The translations under genes were made by a program, and so were the position numbers. Under the pieces are notes generated by a model. That model was given only the letters and a program-made list of their open reading frames with translations. It was not told the DNA's origin and searched no databases. 64,000 nucleotides of DNA. Origin: Sphaerotilus uruguayifluvii. Its GTDB lineage: Bacteria; Pseudomonadota; Gammaproteobacteria; Burkholderiales; Burkholderiaceae_C. Positions 1 through 9,632 of this stretch are shown here, one piece after another. The stretch's first letter is position 1, and every line of letters begins with the position of its first letter. The stretch covers positions 62,001-126,000 of the forward strand of contig NZ_JABSNM010000007.1 in the NCBI RefSeq assembly GCF_013294065.1, read 5' to 3'.

Positions 1-114
1 CTGCCCGGCCGGCTCGCCCGCCGGACCGCGGATCAGCGCCTCATGCGACCAGACGCGGCCGCTCGGCGCATGCACGATCGGCTGGAACGCGAAGGAGAAG
101 GCCGAGCGGTCCAT
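1..114 (-). CDS. EAL-domain cyclic-di-GMP phosphodiesterase, N-terminal fragment cut by window edge
   Basis: Only the first 38 codons lie in the window. The ATG is at 112-114 and the reading frame runs off the left edge. The visible protein contains FAFQPIV followed by HEALIRG, the usual opening of an EAL domain, in which the E of EAL binds a metal ion and the domain hydrolyses cyclic-di-GMP to pGpG. There is no sensor domain in front of the EAL start, so the protein probably takes its input from a partner. That partner is likely the BLUF protein just upstream, whose stop lies 11 bases before this ATG. A TGAGGT at that stop can serve as ribosome binding site, which suggests translational coupling. 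The rest of the domain cannot be judged. Confidence 0.85.
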   Translation of the reverse strand, partial: MDRSAFSFAFQPIVHAPSGRVWSHEALIRGPAGEPAGQ

Positions 115-125
115 GGTCGTCGACC

Positions 126-578
126 TCAGGCGGCGCCGTCGCGCCGTCGCCAGCGGCCGGCGCCGAAGGCCTGCAGCAGCTTGCGCGCGCGGCCGCTGTC
201 GATCGCGCTCAGCGCGGTGCCGCCGCGGAAGAAGTCGTTGGCGCCCTCGACGCTGCGCAGCAGCTCGTCGTCGACCTGCACGAAGCCCATCGACCACTGG
301 GCGAAGCTGCGCCGCGCGACCGGCTCATGGATGATGCGCACGATCTCCGCATGGCGGGCATCGGCGGCGATGCGCGCGTACAGCGCGTCGACCGTCGCCG
401 CCGGGCCCTCCAGCACCTGGAAGAAGCTGCCCCGGTCATGCAGCAGCATGCCGGTCACGCCCAGCGCGGCGTTGTTGCGCCGCGCCACCGCCAGCAGATC
501 GACCAGCTGGTCGAACGAGAAGGGCCGGGTGGCCGAGCTGGCGTAGATGCAGTGGACGAGATCGGACTCGGTCGCCAT
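126..578 (-). CDS. BLUF-domain blue-light photoreceptor
   Basis: This 150-residue protein is essentially one BLUF domain, which binds FAD non-covalently and reports blue light by hydrogen-bond switching. The key residues fall at the family spacing: Tyr12 (in CIYAS), Asn36 (in RRNNAALG), Gln54 (in GSFFQVLEG), Trp95 and Met97 (in WSMGF). These match AppA Tyr21, Asn45, Gln63, Trp104 and Met106. The last 45 residues are a short helical, basic tail. CAGGAG precedes the ATG. The next gene downstream encodes an EAL domain, so the pair looks like a split version of single-chain BLUF-EAL proteins such as BlrP1. Light control of cyclic-di-GMP breakdown is the natural inference. A YcgF-type anti-repressor role is less likely with the EAL protein separate. 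Confidence 0.93.
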   Translation of the reverse strand: MATESDLVHCIYASSATRPFSFDQLVDLLAVARRNNAALGVTGMLLHDRGSFFQVLEGPAATVDALYARIAADARHAEIVRIIHEPVARRSFAQWSMGFVQVDDELLRSVEGANDFFRGGTALSAIDSGRARKLLQAFGAGRWRRRDGAA

Positions 579-597
579 CGTGGACTCCTGGGGACGG

Positions 598-620
598 GAC
601 GGCCGGTTCTTTCGGCCGTC
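598..620 (-). terminator. Hairpin between crotonase gene and BLUF gene
   Basis: GACGGCCG and CGGCCGTC form a perfect 8-bp stem around a 7-base loop, in the 85-bp gap after the crotonase stop and before the BLUF start. No T-run follows on either strand, so it would be a weak intrinsic terminator or an mRNA 3'-end stabiliser. Confidence 0.35.
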
Positions 621-663
621 CGTGCCCGGGACTTGATCCGTACCGCTGCGCAGGGGCGCCGTC

Positions 664-1479
664 TCAGTCCGGGCGGGCCCAGGCCGGCGGGCGCTTGTCG
701 ATGAAGGCCTGCACGCCCTCGAGCGCGCTGTCGTCCATCATGTTGCAGGCCATGGTCTGCACCGCGCTCTGGTAGGCGGCCTCCTGGCCCATCTCGAGCT
801 GGCGGTAGAACAGCGCCTTGCCCATCGCGATGGCGGCGCGCGGCTTGGCCAGGATGCTGTCGACCAGCCGGGCGACCTCGGCGTCGAGCGCCTCGGCCGG
901 CACGACGCGGTTGACCAGGCCGCGCTGGCGCGCCTCCTCGGCGGAGATGAACTCGCCGGTGACCAGCATCTCGAAGGCCTGCTTGCGCGGCACGTTGCGC
1001 GACAGCGCCACGCCGGGCGTGGCGCAGAACAGGCCCAGGTTGACGCCGCTGACCGCGAAGCGCGCGCGGTCGACGGCCACCGCGAGGTCGCAGGCCGCCA
1101 CCAGCTGGCAGCCCGCGGCGGTGGCCACGCCCTGGACCTTGGCGATCACCGGCACGGCCAGGCGCTGGATCGTCGTCATGACCCGGCCGCAGCGGCCGAA
1201 CAGGTCCTGGTAGTAGGGCAGGCTCGGCTCGGCGCGCATCTCCTTCAGGTCATGCCCGGCGCAGAAGGCCCGGCCGGCCGCAGCCAGCACCACCGCACGC
1301 AGCGTCTCGTCGCCGGCCAGCGCGTCGAGCTCGGCCTGCAGCGCCGCCAGCATCGCCTCCGACAGCGCGTTGAAGGCGTCGGGGCGGTTCAGCGTCAGCG
1401 TGACGACGCCGTGCGCGTCGCGCGCGACCTGCAGGATCGGTGCGGTGACCGGTGCGGTGTCCGGGGGGGTGTTGTTCAT
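664..1479 (-). CDS. Enoyl-CoA hydratase/isomerase (crotonase) family protein
   Basis: The 271-residue protein has the crotonase fold signature: an oxyanion-hole segment FCAGHDLKEM near residue 80 and the second backbone loop ATAAGCQLVAACDLA near residue 125. These bind the thioester of an acyl-CoA. It resembles the ECHDC3-like branch more than classical FadB-type hydratases. Positions that hold the two catalytic glutamates in rat mitochondrial hydratase appear as Gln (GCQLV) and a non-acidic residue (SGVNLG), so classical hydratase chemistry is doubtful. The start chosen is the ATG of MNNTPP, preceded by a strong GAGGAG; a longer frame reaches 1548 but has no ribosome site. The gene is divergent from mltB, 59 bp away. 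Confidence 0.85.
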   Translation of the reverse strand: MNNTPPDTAPVTAPILQVARDAHGVVTLTLNRPDAFNALSEAMLAALQAELDALAGDETLRAVVLAAAGRAFCAGHDLKEMRAEPSLPYYQDLFGRCGRVMTTIQRLAVPVIAKVQGVATAAGCQLVAACDLAVAVDRARFAVSGVNLGLFCATPGVALSRNVPRKQAFEMLVTGEFISAEEARQRGLVNRVVPAEALDAEVARLVDSILAKPRAAIAMGKALFYRQLEMGQEAAYQSAVQTMACNMMDDSALEGVQAFIDKRPPAWARPD

Positions 1480-1526
1480 CGGGGTCTCCTCGGGGTGGGT
1501 GCTCGGCGCAGCATAGCGGCAGCGGC

Positions 1527-1532
1527 GACAAT
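1527..1532 (+). promoter_or_regulatory. -10-like element placing transcription start at the mltB ATG
   Basis: GACAAT ends 6 bases before the mltB ATG and no Shine-Dalgarno sequence lies between. Initiation 7 bases downstream of the hexamer would begin at the start codon and give a leaderless mRNA. No good -35 is visible, so this is tentative. Confidence 0.3.
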
Positions 1533-1538
1533 CACGCC

Positions 1539-2621
1539 ATGTCAGCAACCCCGAATCCGCTGCGCCGCCATCTCGCGGCGCTGATCGCCGCCGCAGCCGG
1601 CACGCTCGTGCTCGGACAGGCCCCGGTCGCCGCGGCCCAGCCGGTGCCGAGCCCGCCGCCCGGCTACGAGCGCCGCGACGACGTGTCCGCCTTCGTGCGC
1701 CAGCTCGTCGAGCGCCATCCCGAGCTCGACGAGGAGGTCGTCGCGACCGCGCTGGCCGATGCCCGCTACCAGCCGCAGGTCGCGCGGCTCATCATGCCGG
1801 CGGCCAGCCCGGCGGCCAAGAACTGGAAGGTCTACCGCTCGCGCTTCCTCGACACGCTGCGCGTGCGCGAGGGCGTGGCCTTCTGGCGCGACAACGCGCG
1901 CTGGCTGCAGGCGGCCGAGGAGCGCTGGGGCGTGCCGGCGCAGGTCATCGTCGCGATCATCGGCGTCGAGACCATCTACGGCCGCCAGACCGGGGGCTTC
2001 CGCGCGATCGACGCGCTCTCGACGCTGGCCTTCGACTTCCCGCGCGGCCGCAGCGACCGCTCGGCCTTCTTCCGCGACGAGCTGGAGGCGCTGTTCACGC
2101 TGGCCGCACGCGACCGCGTCAACGTCATGACGATCAAGGGCTCCTACGCCGGCGCGCTGGGCATGCCGCAGTTCATGCCCAGCTCCTGGCTGAAGTTCGC
2201 GGTCGACCTCGACGGCGACGGCCGCATCGACCTGCACCGCAGCGTGCCCGACGTGATCGGCAGCGTCGCGAACTTTCTCGCCGCCAACGGCTGGCAGCGC
2301 GGCCTGCCCACGCATTTCGACGTGCTGCCGCCGCCCGAAGGGCCGGACCGCGAGGCGCTGCTCGCGCCGGACATCCTGCCGAGCTTCGGCGCCGCGCAGA
2401 TGGCAGAGCGCGGCGCCAGCCTGAGCCCGGCGGGCCAGCAGTACGCCGGCCGGCTCGCGCTGGTGGAGCTGCGCAACGGCGTCGAGCCGCCCTCCTTCGT
2501 CGCCGGCACCGACAACTTCTGGGCCATCACCCGCTACAACTGGTCCGCCTACTACGCGATGGCCGTCATCGAGCTGGGCCAGACGCTGGCCTCGCTGCGC
2601 ACGGTCGCCGACGGCCGCTGA
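1539..2621 (+). CDS. mltB: Lytic murein transglycosylase B
   Basis: The 360-residue protein cleaves the MurNAc-GlcNAc bond of peptidoglycan, leaving 1,6-anhydro-MurNAc ends. A signal sequence occupies about residues 8-36 (LIAAAAGTLVLG), with no clear lipobox, so the protein is probably periplasmic rather than a lipoprotein. The family core follows: VIVAIIGVETIYGRQ, with the catalytic Glu in GVET, then GSYAGALGMPQFMPSSW and a DLDGDGRIDL loop that resembles a calcium-binding EF-hand. Length and motif order fit the MltB/SltB1 family. The ATG at 1539 is chosen because the signal peptide starts there. It has no ribosome site but carries a -10-like hexamer just upstream. The ABC-F gene follows 20 bp after the stop. 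Confidence 0.93.
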   Translation: MSATPNPLRRHLAALIAAAAGTLVLGQAPVAAAQPVPSPPPGYERRDDVSAFVRQLVERHPELDEEVVATALADARYQPQVARLIMPAASPAAKNWKVYRSRFLDTLRVREGVAFWRDNARWLQAAEERWGVPAQVIVAIIGVETIYGRQTGGFRAIDALSTLAFDFPRGRSDRSAFFRDELEALFTLAARDRVNVMTIKGSYAGALGMPQFMPSSWLKFAVDLDGDGRIDLHRSVPDVIGSVANFLAANGWQRGLPTHFDVLPPPEGPDREALLAPDILPSFGAAQMAERGASLSPAGQQYAGRLALVELRNGVEPPSFVAGTDNFWAITRYNWSAYYAMAVIELGQTLASLRTVADGR

Positions 2622-2641
2622 AGCCCCCTGCCCCCGATCCC

Positions 2642-4609
<1,968 letters not shown>

Positions 4610-4616
4610 GTCCGGC

Positions 4617-4637
4617 GGGCGCAGCCTGCCTGCGCCC
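4617..4637 (+). terminator. Hairpin after the ABC-F gene
   Basis: GGGCGCAG and CTGCGCCC form a perfect 8-bp stem with a 5-base loop, 8 bases after the ABC-F stop. There is no T-run. A TGCACAAT further down (about 4651-4658) could be a -10 element for the DUF4337 gene. Confidence 0.4.
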
Positions 4638-4744
4638 CGGGCGACGCTGCTGCACAATCGCGCCTCCCTGCCCTCCCCGCGCGGCGCATCGCGTCGCGTC
4701 GCGCGTCTCCCCTTGTCTTCATTTCCCACCAGGAGCATTCGACG

Positions 4745-5323
4745 ATGTCCGGTCACGGTTTCCATGTCCACGGTCCGCACGACCACGAACTCGAGCACGC
4801 CGCGCATCACGGCGACAAGGACCCGTTCGCCAGCCGCATCGCGGTGACGACCGCGGTGCTGGCGACGGTCGGCGCGCTGTTCGGCTACATGGGCGGCGCG
4901 ACCCAGGCCAATGCCGGCCTGTACAAGAACAACGCCGCGATCAAGAAGACCGAGGCGTCCAACCAGTGGAACTACTACCAGGCCAAGAGCGGCAAGCAGA
5001 ACCTCTCCGAGCTGGCGATCGCGCTGGTCCCGCAGGAGCAGCGTGACCGCTACCGGCAGGAGATCGACCGCTACAAGCAGGAAAAGGCCGACATCAAGGC
5101 CAAGGCCGACGCGCTCGAGGCCGAGGCGCACCAGTGGGACGAGCGCTCCGACGCCGAGATGCACCTGCACCACCGCTGGGCCCAGGCCACCACCGCGCTG
5201 CAGATCTCGATCGCGCTGGCGGCGATCGCGCTGCTGACGCGGCGCAAGTGGCTGGAGGTCGGCATGTACGGCGTCGCGGTGGCCGGCGTCGGGCTGGGCG
5301 TGGCGGCGGTGATGCATCTGTGA
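4745..5323 (+). CDS. DUF4337 domain membrane protein
   Basis: This 192-residue protein matches the DUF4337 family, whose function is unknown. The N-terminal 28 residues are histidine- and acid-rich (HGFHVHGPHDHELEHAAHHGD), a possible metal-binding tail. One membrane segment lies near residues 34-55. A long charged coiled-coil stretch follows (about 85-135, repeating Lys/Glu/Ala), and two membrane segments end the chain (about 150-165 and 172-191). The coiled coil therefore probably sits on the periplasmic or cytoplasmic face between membrane anchors. AGGAG precedes the ATG at good spacing. It appears to be a single-gene unit. Confidence 0.85.
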   Translation: MSGHGFHVHGPHDHELEHAAHHGDKDPFASRIAVTTAVLATVGALFGYMGGATQANAGLYKNNAAIKKTEASNQWNYYQAKSGKQNLSELAIALVPQEQRDRYRQEIDRYKQEKADIKAKADALEAEAHQWDERSDAEMHLHHRWAQATTALQISIALAAIALLTRRKWLEVGMYGVAVAGVGLGVAAVMHL

Positions 5324-5381
5324 TCCCCGCGGGTCCGTGGCGGCATCGTCCGCCATGGCAGGCATGGCAGACTCGCGTCCC

Positions 5382-6479
5382 ATGCGACGCGATCCCTTGA
5401 CGATGCCCGCTGCGGAGCTGCCGCTGTTCGGCGACGCGTCGCCGGCGCCGGCCCGCCCGGCCGAATCCTGCCGGCCGACCCGGGCTGCCGCCCCGCCGGA
5501 TCTCTCCGCACGCTTCACCGCCCGCCTCGCCCGGCTCGCCCGCCGGGCCGAGCAGGACGGCTGGGAGCCGGAGGTCGACTGCGCCACGTCGCCGGCCCAG
5601 GTCATCGACGAGCCCTGCCGCAGCCTGCTGCGCGCAAACGACTCGCCCGACATCGCCTTCGACCTGTCGATCAATCCCTATCGCGGCTGCGAGCACGGCT
5701 GCCTCTACTGCTGCGTCCGCCCGGTCCACGGCCCCGACTTCGAGACGCGCATCTTCGCCAAGACCAATGCCGCCGACCGGCTGCGCGAGGAGCTGCGCCG
5801 CCCGGGCTACCAGCCGCGCCCGATCAACATCGGCTCGGCGACCGACGCCTACCAGCCGGCCGAGCGTCGGCTGGGCATCACCCGCGCGCTGCTGGAGGTG
5901 CTCGACGAGGCCCGCCACCCGCTGGGCATCGTCACCCGGTCCGGCGGCATCGTGCGCGATCTGGAGCTGCTGGCCGCCATGGCCGCGCGCGGCCAGCTGC
6001 TGGTCTTCGTCAGCATGAGCACGCTGGACGCGCGGCTGTCGCGCCAGCTCGAGCCACGGGCATCCCGCCCGGCCCGGCGGCTGGCGGCCATCCGCGCGCT
6101 GGCGCAGGCCGGGGTCTGGGTCGGGGTCAACGTGGCCCCGGTCATCCCGCGGCTCAACGAGGACGAGATCGAGTCGATCCTCGAGGCCGCCGCGCAGGCG
6201 GGAGCACGCTCGGCCCACTGGACGGCGCTGCAGCGGCCCGGGCAGACCGGGCTGCCGCTCCCGCCGTGGCTGGACGAGGCGCTGCAGGACAGCCCGGAGC
6301 CGGGCCTCGGCACCTGGGCCGAACGGATCGGGCAGCGCATCGAGGCGGCGGCCGCGCGCCATGGCCTGGCACGCGAGGTGCCCGAGCTGGACCGCTCGGC
6401 CTTTCGCCCGCCCCGGCCGCCGCGGCCCGGACAGGCCGCGCATTTCGACCGGCGCAGCGGCCAGGGCGAGCTGTTCTGA
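5382..6479 (+). CDS. PA0069-family radical SAM protein, shortened
   Basis: The cluster-binding motif GCEHGCLYC (CxxxCxxC) and the family segments INPYRGCEHGC, DFETRIFAK, NIGSATDAYQP and VAPVIPRLNEDEIE place this 365-residue protein among PA0069-like radical SAM enzymes, relatives of spore photoproduct lyase with no proven substrate. It would bind one [4Fe-4S] cluster and cleave S-adenosylmethionine. Two features are odd. The residue after the third cysteine is another Cys where I expect Phe. The stretch between the cluster motif and DFETRIFAK, and another stretch in the C-terminal third, seem shorter than in relatives I remember. The start is uncertain: GTG at 5337 and ATGs at 5355, 5364, 5382 and 5403 are in frame, and none has a clear ribosome site. 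Confidence 0.82.
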   Translation: MRRDPLTMPAAELPLFGDASPAPARPAESCRPTRAAAPPDLSARFTARLARLARRAEQDGWEPEVDCATSPAQVIDEPCRSLLRANDSPDIAFDLSINPYRGCEHGCLYCCVRPVHGPDFETRIFAKTNAADRLREELRRPGYQPRPINIGSATDAYQPAERRLGITRALLEVLDEARHPLGIVTRSGGIVRDLELLAAMAARGQLLVFVSMSTLDARLSRQLEPRASRPARRLAAIRALAQAGVWVGVNVAPVIPRLNEDEIESILEAAAQAGARSAHWTALQRPGQTGLPLPPWLDEALQDSPEPGLGTWAERIGQRIEAAAARHGLAREVPELDRSAFRPPRPPRPGQAAHFDRRSGQGELF

Positions 6480-6489
6480 GTCCCGACTC

Positions 6490-7332
6490 TCAGTGCATCA
6501 GGTCGTCGACCGAGGCGACCGCCAGCCGGTGATCGGGCAGATGCGCCGTCAGCCAGTCCATGTCGAGCTTCAGATGCTGGACCAGGTCCGGATGGGTCGA
6601 CTGCAGCGCCTCCATCGGATCGAGCTCGCGCTCGCGCGCCTCGGCGATGACGCCGGCCAGGCGCAGCACCGCGCCCATGCGCGAGAACGGGCGCATCTCC
6701 ATCGGGTGCGCGGCCGCATTGAAGGCGGTCACCAGCAGGTTCGGGAAGCGCCAGTGGCGCGCCAGCTCGGCGGTGATCTCCGGATGCGAGCAGCCCAGCA
6801 GCGAGTTCTCGAAGCTGATGCGGCTGTCGATCTCCAGCGACAGGCGGCCGATGCGCTGCGTCATGTCGGGGTCGACCATCATCATCAGCAGCTGGCCGGT
6901 GCGCAGCATCAGGCCGCCGAGATAGGCGGCGTCCTCGTCGTCCTGGAGGAAGCGCGCCAGCGGCTGCGCGTAGGCGGCCGTAGCCAGCGTGGTGCGCCAG
7001 AAGGCCAGACGGTCGAAGCCGGGAATCGACGGGAACATGCCGACCATGCAGGCCGACAGCGCCAGGTCGCGCAGCGTGCGCGTGCCCAGCGCCATCGCCG
7101 CATCGTTGAGCGAGGTCACCGAGCGCGACGGGCTGTAGCGGGCCGAGTTCGCCAGCCGCAGCACCCGGGCCGACAGCGTCTGGTCACGACCGATCAGGCC
7201 GGCGAGCTCGTTCAGCGACAGGTCGTCGCGGTCGAAGGAGCGCAGCAGCTTGTTGGCCACCTCGGGCATGGCCGGAAGCGCACAGGCTTGCTGGACGAAG
7301 CGATCGGTGCGGGACGTGACGACAGCATTCAT
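6490..7332 (-). CDS. HDOD domain signalling protein
   Basis: The 280-residue protein is a single HDOD domain, a catalytically dead relative of HD phosphohydrolases. Family segments visible are LPAMPEVANKLL, LAGLIGRDQTLSARVLRLAN and the repeating helical core around CSHPEITAELARHW. HDOD proteins usually act as scaffolds in cyclic-di-GMP, chemotaxis or type IV pilus signalling. No GGDEF, EAL or receiver domain is attached. The ATG at 7330-7332 has an AGGAGG at ideal spacing; a frame running up to 7614 is upstream sequence, not protein. It is divergently arranged with a coiled-coil membrane protein across a 308-bp gap. Confidence 0.88.
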   Translation of the reverse strand: MNAVVTSRTDRFVQQACALPAMPEVANKLLRSFDRDDLSLNELAGLIGRDQTLSARVLRLANSARYSPSRSVTSLNDAAMALGTRTLRDLALSACMVGMFPSIPGFDRLAFWRTTLATAAYAQPLARFLQDDEDAAYLGGLMLRTGQLLMMMVDPDMTQRIGRLSLEIDSRISFENSLLGCSHPEITAELARHWRFPNLLVTAFNAAAHPMEMRPFSRMGAVLRLAGVIAEARERELDPMEALQSTHPDLVQHLKLDMDWLTAHLPDHRLAVASVDDLMH

Positions 7333-7640
7333 GGGCGGACCTCCTCGGTCGGGGATGAGACCTCGCTCTTCGGCGCACGAGGCCGGGCCTTGAACAAGGA
7401 CTGACCCGCTTGTGAAAGGCAGCACGAAGGTGTAGGTCCGCATCGGCGCCGGCTGGAGAGCTCCGGCCAGGGGCCTGCGGACTGCCGCAGGATGCGTGGT
7501 ACGTGATCGGTTTGTGCGAATTCGAAGTGCGAAATGTGCCGCCATATCCGGCGATCGCGCCAGGGCTGGGCGAACAGAATCACCCGCAACGACACGCGCA
7601 CACGATACCGACAATGAACGCCAATCGAGGACATGCTGCG
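7333..7640. promoter_or_regulatory. Divergent 308-bp control region between HDOD and coiled-coil genes
   Basis: No gene is seen here. It contains a perfect inverted repeat CCTGCGG-ACTG-CCGCAGG (7474-7491), a second imperfect dyad around GGAGAGCTCC (about 7455-7464), and a direct repeat GTGCGAA-TTCGAA-GTGCGAA (7514-7533). The first two would lie in the 5' leader of the HDOD transcript. The direct repeat is a candidate protein site. No convincing -35/-10 pair was found for either side. Confidence 0.4.
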
Positions 7641-8474
7641 ATGAACGAGCGGATCCACCACATCTCTCCCTCGACCCGCAAGCCCGAGATGCCGCTGCCG
7701 GCCGCCTTCGACGACACGCTGGCGATGCTGGCCCGCAAGGTCGGCGAGCAGACGGTCCGCCTGGACCTGAACACCCAGGAACTGCTGAAGCACCAGGACA
7801 CGCTGGCCGAGCAGCAGGCCGGCCTCGAGCACCTGGTCACCGACTACTACCAGCTGCGCGAGCAGAGCCAGGACGGCCATCGCCGCGTGGTGGCGCTGAA
7901 CAAGGAGATCCAGGCGCTGCGCGAGACGCTGATGCGCCAGGTCGAGGAGGCGCTGGCCTCCGGCGCCGAGGGCGTCGACGCCCGGATCGCGCAGGCCAGC
8001 GAGGAGGCCGCGCGGCTGAAGACGCAGGTCACCGAGCAGATCGGCACGCTCACCGGCAAGATCAGCGCGATCGGCGACCAGATCACCGCGCTGGGCGAGC
8101 GCAACGACGGCGTGATGACGGAGCTGACCAACACCCGTCGCTCGCTGGCCCGCTACGTCGACACCAAGTTCGCGCAGCAGCAGGCCGACCACCAGAAGAC
8201 CGCCGCCGACGTCGCGGAGATCGCCTTTGCGCTCGACCGCGAGATCAGCGCGCGCAAGGCCGACCTGGAGCAGATGGAGGCCGCGATCGCCAAGCAGCGC
8301 GAGCTGCTGGACATGCAGTCGCGCGACATCGACACGCGGCTGGGCCGGCTGCGCGACGACATCTCGACGCAGCGCGACGAGGGTCAGTCGCGCCTGAAGA
8401 TCGTCAACATCGCGCTGGCCGGCCTCGGGGTGGCCGTCGTCGGGCTGCTGGCGCTGGTGCTGGTGACGATGTGA
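7641..8474 (+). CDS. Coiled-coil protein with C-terminal membrane anchor
   Basis: I do not recognise a named family for this 277-residue protein. After about 20 residues it is one long heptad-rich helix region, with many Gln, Glu, Ala and Leu residues (for example LNTQELLKHQDTLAEQQAG and LEQMEAAIAKQRELLDM). It ends in one hydrophobic segment (about 255-275, IVNIALAGLGVAVVGLLAL). It is therefore likely a tail-anchored inner-membrane protein with a large cytoplasmic coiled coil, loosely like the helical part of chemoreceptors but without the conserved signalling tip. The ATG at 7641 is preferred because GAGGA lies 9 bases upstream; an in-frame ATG at 7614 lacks one. Its last 91 bases overlap the 3' end of the convergent permease gene. 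Confidence 0.75.
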   Translation: MNERIHHISPSTRKPEMPLPAAFDDTLAMLARKVGEQTVRLDLNTQELLKHQDTLAEQQAGLEHLVTDYYQLREQSQDGHRRVVALNKEIQALRETLMRQVEEALASGAEGVDARIAQASEEAARLKTQVTEQIGTLTGKISAIGDQITALGERNDGVMTELTNTRRSLARYVDTKFAQQQADHQKTAADVAEIAFALDREISARKADLEQMEAAIAKQRELLDMQSRDIDTRLGRLRDDISTQRDEGQSRLKIVNIALAGLGVAVVGLLALVLVTM

Positions 8475-9565
8475 GCCGCGGCCGCCGTCGCGGTCGGCAC
8501 CGGCGGTGCCGGCTCGACGTTGTCGGCCAGCAGATCCCACACCGCGATGAACAGCGCCGCGATCGCCGGCCCCAGCACGAAGCCGTGCAGCCCCAGCAGC
8601 GACATGCCGCCCAGCGTCGAGATCAGCACCAGGTAGTCGGGCAGCCGGGTGTCCTTGCCCACCAGCAGCGGGCGCAGCAGGTTGTCGGCCAGACCGATCA
8701 CCAGCACGCCCCAGGCCGCCAGCGCCGCGGCAGCGCCGAAGCGGCCGTCGGCCGCGAACCACAGCGCCACCGGCACCCACACCAGCCCCGCCCCGACGGC
8801 CGGCAGCAGCGACAGCAGCGCCATCATCACCGCCCAGAGCACCGGCGCACGCACGTCCAGCACCATGAAGGCCAGGCCGCCGAGCAGGCCCTGCACCAGC
8901 GCCACGACGATGCTGCCCTTGACGGTGGCGCGCACCACGGTGGCGAACTTGCCGATCAGCCGCGTCTTGTGCGCCGCCGCCAGCGGAATGGCGTCACGCA
9001 CCCGGCGGCTGATGCGCGCACCGTCGCGCAGCAGGAAGAACATCAGGTAGAGCGCCAGCGCCAGCGACAGCACCGACTCGAACAGGTCCTGTCCGGCCAG
9101 CAGCATCTGCGCGGCGATCGCCTGGCCGCCGCGAGAGATCGCCGCGAGCAGCCGCTCGCGCAGCGAGGCCGCGTCCTCGAGTCCGAACTGGTGCAGCAGG
9201 CCCGAGAGCACCGGCGGCAGCCGCCCGATCAGCTCGTCGACATGCCGCGCCAGGCGGGCGGGATCGCTGCCGAAGTCGCGGTACAGCGCCATCACCTCGG
9301 CCGACAGCGCCAGCCCGAACAGCACCAGCGGCACGATCACCACCAGCACCGTCAGCAGCACCGTCAGCGCCGCGGCCGAGCCCGGGCGCGCCTGCAGCAG
9401 CCCATGCCCCAGCAGACGCCGGTGGATCGGCATCGCCATCATCGCCAGCACCGCGCCCCAGAACACCGGCGCCCACAGCGGCAGCAGCACCAGCACGAAG
9501 GCCAGGCTGGCGAGCACCAGCAGGATCAGGAAGGATTTCTGCTGCAGGATGCGGCGGTTGTACAT
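8384..9565 (-). CDS. AI-2E transporter family (PerM-like) permease
   Basis: The 393-residue integral membrane protein fits the AI-2E exporter superfamily. It has two or three N-terminal membrane segments (about 10-50 and 70-95), a central soluble helical section (about 100-160) and a membrane block (about 165-335). That block contains the family signature near LLPAVGAGLVWVPVALW and GLADNLLRPLLVGKDTRLPDYLVL. Substrates are unproven for most members; some export autoinducer-2 or act in ion homeostasis. The C-terminal 40 residues are Ala/Thr/Ser/Pro-rich and atypical. They are encoded opposite the end of the coiled-coil gene, so the stop has probably been extended through its neighbour. The ATG is at 9563-9565. 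Confidence 0.88.
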   Translation of the reverse strand: MYNRRILQQKSFLILLVLASLAFVLVLLPLWAPVFWGAVLAMMAMPIHRRLLGHGLLQARPGSAAALTVLLTVLVVIVPLVLFGLALSAEVMALYRDFGSDPARLARHVDELIGRLPPVLSGLLHQFGLEDAASLRERLLAAISRGGQAIAAQMLLAGQDLFESVLSLALALYLMFFLLRDGARISRRVRDAIPLAAAHKTRLIGKFATVVRATVKGSIVVALVQGLLGGLAFMVLDVRAPVLWAVMMALLSLLPAVGAGLVWVPVALWFAADGRFGAAAALAAWGVLVIGLADNLLRPLLVGKDTRLPDYLVLISTLGGMSLLGLHGFVLGPAIAALFIAVWDLLADNVEPAPPVPTATAAAAHIVTSTSASSPTTATPRPASAMLTIFRRD

Positions 9566-9632
9566 GGCGGGCACGGCCTCGGGGCAGGATCGGGACAGGA
9601 CAGCGGCGTCGGTCCCATCGTGCCTCGCCGTG

